From positions 3,809,001 through 3,873,000 of the forward strand of contig NC_060214.1 of the NCBI RefSeq assembly GCF_021130785.1: a stretch of DNA of 64,000 nt. The letters are read 5' to 3'. Shown here piece after piece: positions 55,791-64,000 of this stretch. Numbering within the stretch: position 1 is the first letter of the stretch; each line of letters begins with the position of its first letter. Position numbers and translations under genes: made by a program. The stretch is from Homalodisca vitripennis. Lineage: Eukaryota > Arthropoda > Insecta > Hemiptera > Cicadellidae. The notes beneath the pieces were generated by a model that was not told the origin of the DNA, made no database searches, and saw only the letters and a program-made list of their open reading frames with translations.

Positions 55791-56022
55791 TTTTTCAATA
55801 AAGGAGAAGCCGATCCACTTTGAAGCCTTATTCTGTCCGTCCTCATGGGCCACTGGCCTGTGTGAGGATCTTATCAAACAGAACAAGGGGAATAGTCGAT
55901 ACAGTACGAGGTTGATTGTACTGATAAAAAGTGCAACGGTCACAGACAAGATTTGAACCTGCGCTATCTCTAACTCAGACTCAATGCCCAACGTCTTAGA
56001 CCGCTCAGCCATCGGCACACCC
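55791..56022 (-). mobile_element. tRNA-derived SINE (unit C)
   Basis: Same SINE as in unit A, with A box 56001-56011 and B box 55949-55959 (plus coordinates). It keeps a few bases lost in A, such as the GGCCAGTGGCCCATGAGGACG region, and ends with TATTGAAAAAAG. Confidence 0.75.
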
Positions 56023-56182
56023 ACTAATGGTAGTGGTGATATAAGAAAATGGTGAGAGATCTTCATCTCGAGGGATCCTCGACGTTCTAAATTTAGTTTG
56101 TCCAAGTCGGGTTACTGTGACTGGGAAAATCGCAGTGCAGTAAATCGACCTCTCTTGGGTCGACGAAACAACCACGACAGCA

Positions 56183-56293
56183 ATGAAAATATTAAATATC
56201 AGTTTTTTAGTTCTCGCGCTCCTAAAAGTTGCATTGATTGTTCCCTTGTTTGTTAACTTCGTCTTCAGGCACCAAATATATGTCTTGTTGTAA
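56183..56293 (+). other. 36-residue hydrophobic ORF (unit C)
   Basis: MKILNISFLVLALLKVALIV then PLFVNFVFRHQIYVLL. It differs from the unit A copy at five residues, all in or near the hydrophobic run, without a stop or frame change. Unknown function; possibly chance. Confidence 0.25.
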
Positions 56294-57038
56294 TCTCCTA
56301 GGATATTCCATGGTAATGATGGAAAGACTCGCATTGTGTAGTCAAATATCATTCCACTATTCAATCCCAGACATAGGTTTAGAAATCATGAAGTCAATAC
56401 TTGTATATAGAGAAGGAATAATAATTAATAATTTTCCTTGAACGTGTTGTATCATTTCAGTGAAATTCGTATCTTTCAAAGGCATATCGTTCACGGTATC
56501 CAACATTAGCTGTGAAACGGTACTCCATGCAATTAATTAGGTATTCCATTTACAACTCAGACTATCACAGGCCGGGACTGTTACAGTGTTGTCGCCTCGA
56601 CTTCATCTGTTAATTAACAACTGTAGCAATTAAAGCTGTGATGGGAATAAATCATTAATTGCGCTCTATTACAGTCCAATCAAGGTTTGTGTTTACATAC
56701 ACGGCACCGTTCTTTCAACATTGATAACCTGTAATTGAATGACAAATGGCTAGTCATTACGTACACTGGATTGTCGAACTCTTCCTTTGAGCCATAAAGC
56801 CCGACCCCACGTCAAGTAAGAACACAATTGTTTTCAATAAATCTGCGATCTCATTGAAAAAACGTTACTTCAGACCCAGTAGGAGTGTCGGTATATTTTA
56901 TGTGATCATCTTACTGAACACCTTTTAATGTTTATTGACCGAAGGTTAGCGAAGACTATTTACATAATGGTGTTTAAATCTTTACTTCTGTCTGTCTGAA
57001 TAAAACAGGATTTCACAGTTCAATGACACAAAACATCT

Positions 57039-57151
57039 GTAACACTACTTTTCAGGATCTGTAATCTGATCTCTTCCTCAGGTGAATGTACAGGGTTAGT
57101 CATTTACCTGAAGAAGAGATCAGATTGCAGATCTCGAAACGTAGTGTTACA
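57039..57151. repeat. About 50-bp inverted repeat with hammerhead-like arm (unit C)
   Basis: Copy of the unit A hairpin. CTGAAGA is at 57108-57114, GAAA at 57136-57139. Confidence 0.7.
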
Positions 57152-57189
57152 GATTATTTGTACCACTGGACGTCGGCAAATATTCGGAA

Positions 57190-59329
57190 AACCCCTGTTC
57201 CTTCACGATCGTACCATCGTGAAAAACAAACTTCAAACAAAGAATCTGTCCTAATGATATCCTGACAACGAATTCATCCTAAGATTTAAAAGTTTGCACG
57301 CACATTCATTTGTATGTTCGTAACATGAGTTTTCGAGCTTGCTGAACTGCATAGGTAACGTGTTTCACTTGAGACGTAAAATAAACCGATCACCACCTGA
57401 AACTCTGCTTGAGGCAGAAGTCATTTGGAGTATTTCACTGATAACGCTGGCCTGCTTATCAGTACAGTTGGACTGTGTTATCTACTGAATAATACATCAT
57501 ATGGAAGTTACTTTGTGTTGAAATTTGCAATACCGAATATTTATTACTAGGACCTCAGAGATCCCCAACCCAAAATGTTTCGCCCATTCGATATAATGTC
57601 ACCTTTTGCAGTGGAGTGCTGAACCTAAAATTGTGTTTTTCTCTGCTATACTTACACCAGGTTTTGCTAAATATATACTACATAAATAAATGTTAATATA
57701 TATGTACAATTTACGTGCCTTGAGTTTTAAAATGCCTTCAATCGTATGTGATTCTTGGAAAATACGCATACGCTGACTGCCCACGTTAAATCGAAGCAGT
57801 ATTTATACGAGATGTTCTCACGGCGTGTAAAACATTTACATATGAATAACAAAGACTGACTTGCAATATCAGTGTCTCTTCCGTTTTGTGTGTGGGTTTT
57901 TTATTGTTTTACTCACTTTTGTCATTTCACAAAAATTACACATTCTCAACTCACAAGTAATAACATTTTGATTTTTTACTTATTACAAATAAACATTGTA
58001 AAGCATTTTTTAATTGTTTATTAACGTGAAAAAACGTAATTTTTTTCAAATGTACTGGTCTCTACAACAGTTGGAATTAAAAATACAATAGTAATGGGAC
58101 ACCCTAAATACGGTATGAAAACTGTAAACAATAATACACATATTGCAATAAAACTAAACTTACTTCAATATTGTTACTAAAATCAAGGAACTAAAAATAA
58201 ATATTTAATAAATATTGTGTTGTATTCAAAGCCAATACTACACAATTATTCAAAGCGGTGCCAAATGTAAAAGGACACTTATAATAACAATTAATATTAT
58301 ATTTATCAATTACACACATTTCCGTCATTATGACAGTACTTATAATTAAGAGTATTATTAATTAATATGTTAAGTTTCCGAAGTAACCTAATGAAATTTT
58401 CTGATTTACATCATACTAAATGATACATTCGATAGTTGCATATTGATATGTACACCGCATTGACCGTTATGACCAACGAATTTAAAATACAGATTATTAT
58501 GATACAAGGATGTATTCTCTATTTATCGTAACTTAATTACATTTAAAACACACAAAACCTAAACTTAAAAACTTTTATTTTTGTGAGGCTTTTCGATAGC
58601 AAGTCTATCTTTTCAAATCACAAAACTAAATAGAAAAAGTTAATTTGATTTTATTAATAGCTAAACAAATGTGATTTTAATATTAATTTGTCCTTTGTGG
58701 CGTAGTGTGTAAAATAAGTAAAACAATACTGTAATGATACTATAAAAATTTTGAATATTATTTTTGCAGTCGTCGTGAAATTAATAGGCCTATTGAATTT
58801 TGTATTGGTCCATCTTCTTAATAAATCTTCTGTATTTGCTTGATTTATGTGATATGATTCCCATGCATTTAAATATCTAAGTGTGTTATTGTGTTTTAAT
58901 AGATTTGGTTTTCCTTTGATGTAGTGTGTCCAGTATTGATATAGTGGTGTGCGACGGCCGATTTTAACCGTGTGTGATTTTTTTCTATGGTGTTACTTAA
59001 AGGAACAAGTGTATACTCGTCGCGTCAATAGTGATGAGAAATTAAAACAATCAATTGAAGAGGAACTTCTCCGGATACCGCAGAATATCTTTGTACGATT
59101 CATTTGTTAAGCGCTGTTATCAGTGTGTCGCTGTGGATGAATTACAGTTCGAAAAATTGTGGACTGTAATTGTAGGTTTTTTAATAGGCTATATTCTAAT
59201 TTTCTGATTGAAAGGCTTTATTTCTCTAGAATATGACAATATTTAATTTTAAGAAACTAAACATTTTTTACTGTTGTTAAAGTATAGTTTTTCAAATGCC
59301 TCCATTTTTTCACCAATTTCTAGAAAGCT
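57190..59329. other. Non-LINE part of unit C, no gene seen
   Basis: Matches 33400-35595 of unit A throughout. The gypsy insertion site is empty at about 59321-59325. Confidence 0.55.
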
Positions 59330-60873
59330 AAAATTTTTACAGAATATTTTTAAAACTCTATTTAATGAATTGTGTGTTGTTGAGTTTGAAAATATTCGGT
59401 ACATAATGGGCAAGCAATATTAAATTAAACCATTAAACTTCTTCTTGGGACACCCGGTATATTGACATAATAAAAACGTTTATTTTATACGTCATTTATA
59501 ATTTATTATCGTACAAAATTAAGATTTCGGACAGATTTGTAAAAACTTACCTTTAACAAAACATTTTTTTTGAAACTATATTTGTACAGTTTTGTTATAT
59601 TTTTACTATAGTGATAATTTTAATAGAAGGTAATTGGTGGTTGGGATTTATCAAAAAGAAAAGTTTAGCTCAGGTGTGTGATATGGCCATGACACCAGAG
59701 TAATATATAAGTTATGTGCTTACAAAGCTGCTCCATACATATTTTTACATATTAAATCTGACCCGGCGACTTCATTGCCATCTTGTGCGAATGTTTCATT
59801 CATAAACTGCTTTACTTTTCTCACTCTTCTGGAAGGTGAATCATACTTTCAAAATTAAAGTAGGAATTAAAGCAATGCAAATGAAGTGTTAATTAAAAAT
59901 AAGTGCTATCATCAATTCACTTATATTTAAAACCTTATTACTTATTAGCTGTGTGTTCGTGTGAAAACATCGATGGTTCAATACAGTGCAGTGGTAGATT
60001 TCCATAAATATCAGTGACAATTATTATTACAGAGATGATTATACTATTACTATTACATTGATAAATTCCTAAAGTAATTATGTTAATTACCCGTACTGGA
60101 TGCTTCGGTTGTTAGTTTCCTTCTAACGTTATACCAGGTATATTAAAAATTACAATGATAAAACAATACACCGTAGAAATAATATTTTAGGCCTAAAGTA
60201 AAGAGTATATTACAAAAGTGTTATTTCCTATCTGTTCCGTAAGAAGCTTCGCTAAGGCTAAATTCAATCTTTTAAATACTATAGGTACGTTTGTCACTAC
60301 GTCATACGCAAAAATACGATATGATTGTAGCCGGTTTACTAAAAATATTATTTCATCTGAAATTGTCTTAATGCCATGACGATCACTACAATCACTAAAG
60401 CTTCAGCAAAATCCCATGCAATGAAATGCTCCATCATAGAATTCGATGTTGCTTATTTATAAATGGAGCTTCACTCAATACTTCAAGCCTGAAGGTTTCT
60501 TTGTTTTCGAGTGCAGACAAGCTGACAGAAATTAAAATTTTCCATCTCCTTGAGTGACCGTGTTCGCTAGCGCTCAGCCAATAACAGACAGAACCAAAGT
60601 TTTTGATTTTTAGGTTTTCATCGAATACTCTGTAAGCGAATCTGTTGGTAATCATAACTTAAATTAGTAAAGCTGAAAAATCTTTAAATAATATTGGTAT
60701 CAGTTGAAACTATTTTTAATGAGTTTTAAGTTCGTGCTAACACATGAACACATTTTGTTTGCTATTTAACTCTGTGCTATGCTTTAATTTAGCGGTGTTT
60801 TATATTCGCAGTATGCTCTTATTTAGTGATTTATTCTACTTTTTTCTCTATTTTTTATCTATATATTATCAAC

Positions 60874-61747
60874 ATGGTCAACTGTGACTTCTGTGCGAAA
60901 TCTATAAAACTCTAAAAAGCCTAAACTGATGTGTAGTGACTGTCAAAAGTAGTGGAAAAGTCCATGGAACTTATCTGCGAATGGGTAAGGCCGATTTGGA
61001 TTGTACTACTTCTGAGGGCCTAGTATGGAGGTGCCTTCTATGCAGTGTCATGAGAAGAGAGAGTTTAAAGTTCGATTCCGAAGCTCAAGAATGTAAGCTG
61101 ACTCTTGAGTACGTAATGAAAAAATACAGGAAATAACCGAGGGCCAGCGAAAGGAGGAAAAGAGCTTTAATGAATTATATGAGTTTCTAACTAAAAAAGT
61201 AGAGGAGAATAATAAACAAATAAAGGAGCAAAATAAGTCAGTAGAAAAGTGTGTCAAAAATAATTAACGAGCTATAGGAAGAGAATAAAAAATTAAATCG
61301 TAAGGTAGCTTAGTTGAAACAGACCGTGTCGAGGATATGGAACAATATTCCCGACATTCCGATGCAGCAACAGGAGGACATTGTTCACATTGAAGTGGGA
61401 AAAGTCGTGGACCTGACTCCATGATTGACGCATGCCATCGACAAGGTAACAAAGTGGGGTCCAACAATACACCAACGGGTATTATTGTCCAGTTTGTGCG
61501 GCGAATGGATGATAAGAAAGAGGTTATGAAGTAACGTAGAATCAAGAGAGACTTCTCTACGAGACAAATGGCCATGAACCTAGCAGTGAACGAAGCCCTG
61601 ACACCGGCGAGGAGGCGGCTTTTGGCAGCGGCGAAACAGATGAAGAGGGAAAAGGGATACAAGTATGGGGATTACAAGTATGGGGCCGTGGCGAAAAAAT
61701 CTTTCTGCGGAAAGAGGATGGAACCCCTGTGATTATGCCTGACGTAG
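60874..61747 (+). pseudogene. LINE ORF1, unit C copy
   Basis: ATG at 60874 (MVNCDFCAKSIKL), PHD-like finger with EGLVWRCLLC near 61015-61045, coiled coil to about 61260 with KKVEENNKQIKEQNKSVEK. TDRVEDMEQYSRHS near 61320 in a shifted frame is the usual ORF1 motif between coiled coil and RNA-binding domain. NEALTPARRRLLAAAKQMKR near 61590 follows, then a 14-bp local duplication (GGATTACAAGTATGG near 61669). Best preserved of the three ORF1 copies but still broken. Confidence 0.7.
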
Positions 61748-61799
61748 TTAAATTGTAATTTACTTTTCGACAAACTTAAATAAAGGATTACATTCATTT

Positions 61800-63770
61800 A
61801 TTTTTACAGAAATATCACTTAATATTAAGTGTGGTTTATGTATTATATTCTTTTGTTTTCTTGATCAGTATTGTATTTCAAATTTTAAGACGCATATTCG
61901 TCCTTAAAATGTAAAAAAAAATTGTGTTGGTATTATATTTTAATATTTAATGAATAAACGGTTTATAGTAATTCATAAAAGCATTAGAAGTTTGAGATAA
62001 AGCTTTGATACTTTCATTGTTGATTTAAATACAAATAAAACGTTTCCTGGTTATAATTTGGTCTGAAATATGGATAAACACTAATGAAAAAGATGTTTAA
62101 AAAATACCAAACTACAAAAAATAACTAAATGTAATGATGACTGAAGAACTGGGGGTATACCAATTTATATAAATAATAATTTGAAAAATGTTAACTATAC
62201 GTTATTTTAATTACAATCAGTGGATGTTTTATTAATTACATTTATGTTTTGTAAAGTTTTTCATTTAATTTACAGCTACTTTTCACAACAACTAACTCAT
62301 TTTATTGATTTAAACATTATTAAAAAAATAATAATTAGAATTTGTTATTTATAGGCGATATACACATTAATATCTTACATATACATAATCCTTCTGTACT
62401 AGTTCTTCTGCACTATACAACTCTGATGGCTTTAAACGGACTTGAATGTTTAGTACAAGAACTAACACGAGTTACGGAATAGTCTGAAACTTGTACAGAA
62501 AGTATACGAAAGTATCTGATAAGAATGAGATTGGTGTAGTAAGGTCAGTGATACACGCGGGCATAACTTACTATTCGATGTCGAATGTGAGCTGTGGAGG
62601 GGAAGTCTGAGATTGCCTCTCCTGATTTCCTCACTGCTATCGTACTGATTATTCTAGGCTAGATAAGCTGCTAAATAACGATCATTTGACTGATGTCTAC
62701 AATCAGGCGAGTACGTCTAATTTGTTTGATGAATTCTTAAATGTGTTCTATTAATTGTTGTTGCAATGTAAAGTAGACCTAACAGACGATAATATGTGGG
62801 GGGGGGGGGTCGTAAAAACATTTATTAATGATTTGATGTGCTAAAGAATTAAGAGGAGAAATTACAATTTTAAAATGGTTAAGAAACACTCACAGGTTTC
62901 ATGCAGTATTACTTAAAATTTATAAAAAAATTACAAAAAGAATAAAGGAACAAAATAATTTTTGGAAGAAAATAATTGATAGTTGTAAATAGTTGCAATG
63001 GTAATTCTAAAGCCACATGGATGGTGGTAAATGCAATAATTGGTAAAACTAGACATTTTAATCAAGCAGTAACTCTGGAAATTAATGACATACATATTGT
63101 TGATTTCTTATCTCTAGCAAACTGTTTCAATGACTATTTTTTAAATATAGTCGGTAATCTAAATTTTCATAACATTCAACTTCAACACTTTTCTTTAATG
63201 CACTACAAGTATCAGTTTCCGAAAAAATATGTGGTTAATTCAGTTTTTATTAATCCTGATCTACCTGAGGAACTGGCAAGTGTAATTAAATCTTTAAAAA
63301 ATAACACATCACCTGGAGGAATGGATGGTAGCAGTTCATTCTTGCTAAAAAGATCTCTCCTAAAATTATAGATGTCCTGTTGTACATAATAAATTTAAGT
63401 TTCAGTAGTGGAGTTTTTCCAGTACAATTAAAAAATGCAGTGTAATACCATAATTATCTTAACCTCAGTTAGTACCTGAAGATGAAATCACAGATTTCGA
63501 AATGTACATCGTAAGAAAAATAAAAGTTTAAAAAAGTGTTAAAAGGTTTATTCATATTGTGTTATACATATTTATAAAACACTTATCGAGGCTACATCTG
63601 TAACGTGTAATACCAGTTTTCAAAAGTGGGTCTAGAATGAAAAGTAGTAAATATCGTCCGATTTCCTTACTTTCATGCTTCTCGAAGATTTTAAGAAACT
63701 AATGAAAGAGAAATTGTTAAAATTTTTGAAAATTTATGAAGTTTGAGGTTAATGTATTATTTATGTTAAC
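61800..63770 (+). pseudogene. Unit D LINE ORF2 remnant
   Basis: GDIHINIL near 62355, VIHAGITYYSMSNV near 62550, and the open linker frame 62976-63371 (IIGKTRHFNQAVTLEINDIH, SLANCFNDYFLNIVGNL). It carries the 154-bp insertion like unit A, then MKSSKYRPISLLSCFSKI near 63640. The following sequence to the window end matches 27490-27760 of unit A. Confidence 0.75.
63451..63604 (+). mobile_element. 155-bp-type insertion with hammerhead-like core (unit D)
   Basis: Same element as at 27187-27341, 154 bp long here, between GTGTAATACCA at 63440-63450 and 63605-63615. Core CTGAAGA is at 63476-63482 and GAAA at 63499-63502. Confidence 0.6.
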
Positions 63771-64000
63771 TTATTAAATATGCCCTAAATGTGAGGTCAT
63801 GTCGGGAACCACAACGGCTGAACAAACTTTAGAAATCACAATCACCAAAGAACTGCAAAAGAGACAAAAAAGTAACGGTTTATAGTTGGTAACCGCTTGA
63901 TATCCTATTCAAGATGTCATTCAACAAAGTACAATCATACATGAAAATATAACCACATTTACAGGAACGTACTGATTGATTAGTACTTGAGTGACATGAT

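Larger units (their letters stand above)
25445..64000 (+). repeat. Tandem array of a 10.3-10.9 kb super-unit (copies A-D)
   Basis: The same ordered sequence recurs head to tail. Taking the ORF1 stop as landmark, it lies at 25529, 45078, 51406 and 61747. Spacing C to D is 10341 bp. A to B is 19549 bp, but this includes a 7088-bp gypsy insertion, a 1125-bp MITE and a 395-bp MITE, leaving about 10.9 kb. B to C is 6328 bp because B lacks sequence matching about 27360-32860 of A. Homology starts abruptly near 25445 and runs off the right end. Each unit contains the same truncated LINE plus the same non-LINE sequence, so the unit spread as DNA, not by separate LINE insertions. Confidence 0.85.

Noticed and set aside
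55782..56364. Minus-strand 107- and 119-codon ORFs in unit C
   Set aside because: They run through the SINE and are not kept open in unit A.

Overview
The window looks like a slice of an AT-rich, repeat-laden insect genome, probably hemipteran-like but not firmly placed. Every coding remnant I can recognise belongs to a transposable element. Most are non-LTR retrotransposons (LINEs) of jockey/CR1-like type, with two Ty3/gypsy elements, one long-TIR IS630-Tc1-mariner element, MITEs, a tRNA-derived SINE and a probable Mutator-like fragment. I see no complete host gene. The only host-like candidates are one exon-like segment present twice and a few short ORFs.

Left part (1-25.4 kb): a plus-strand LINE (1-4045) with ORF1, endonuclease and RT pieces. 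Its endonuclease is interrupted by a retro-inserted segment flanked by a 16-bp target duplication, and its RT core is deleted. It is followed by a minus-strand endonuclease fragment, another LINE RT, the 3' half of an old gypsy element (5.9-7.95 kb) with a putative LTR, and LINE tails at 8.4-9.2, 11.7-12.3, 12.7 and 13.3 kb. Two degraded minus-strand RT regions lie at 15.0-16.7 kb. A 2265-bp mariner-type element (17402-19666) sits in the second copy of a tandem duplication. Then come a 104-bp tandem repeat (22527-23625), a 16-bp-period C15A tract (24484-24578) and a further minus-strand LINE RT.

Right part (25.4-64 kb): four head-to-tail copies of a roughly 10.3-10.9 kb super-unit. Unit A spans 25.45-45.08 kb, B 45.08-51.4 kb, C 51.4-61.75 kb and D 61.75 kb to beyond the window. 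Each complete unit has ORF1 (PHD-like finger, coiled coil, basic C-terminus), an endonuclease and the start of an RT that breaks off, then several kb of non-LINE sequence. That sequence holds an exon-like segment, a tRNA-like SINE, hairpins and hammerhead-like motifs. The copies act as natural empty and filled sites for later insertions. These are a hAT-like MITE (27854-28240), a 155-bp element with a hammerhead-like core (27187-27341 and 63451-63604), a TTAA piggyBac-like MITE (29813-30933) and a young gypsy element (35596-42679).

The gypsy element is the best-preserved unit. It has 868/870-bp LTRs with 5 substitutions and 2 indels by eye, an initiator tRNA-Met-type primer binding site, a gag with one zinc knuckle, a textbook A_AAA_AAC -1 slippery site directly before the gag stop, and pol (PR, RT, RNase H, IN). 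Four short insertions and two TAG stops break the reading frames.

All calls come from reading the sequence and ORF translations by eye. No alignment, search or folding program was run.
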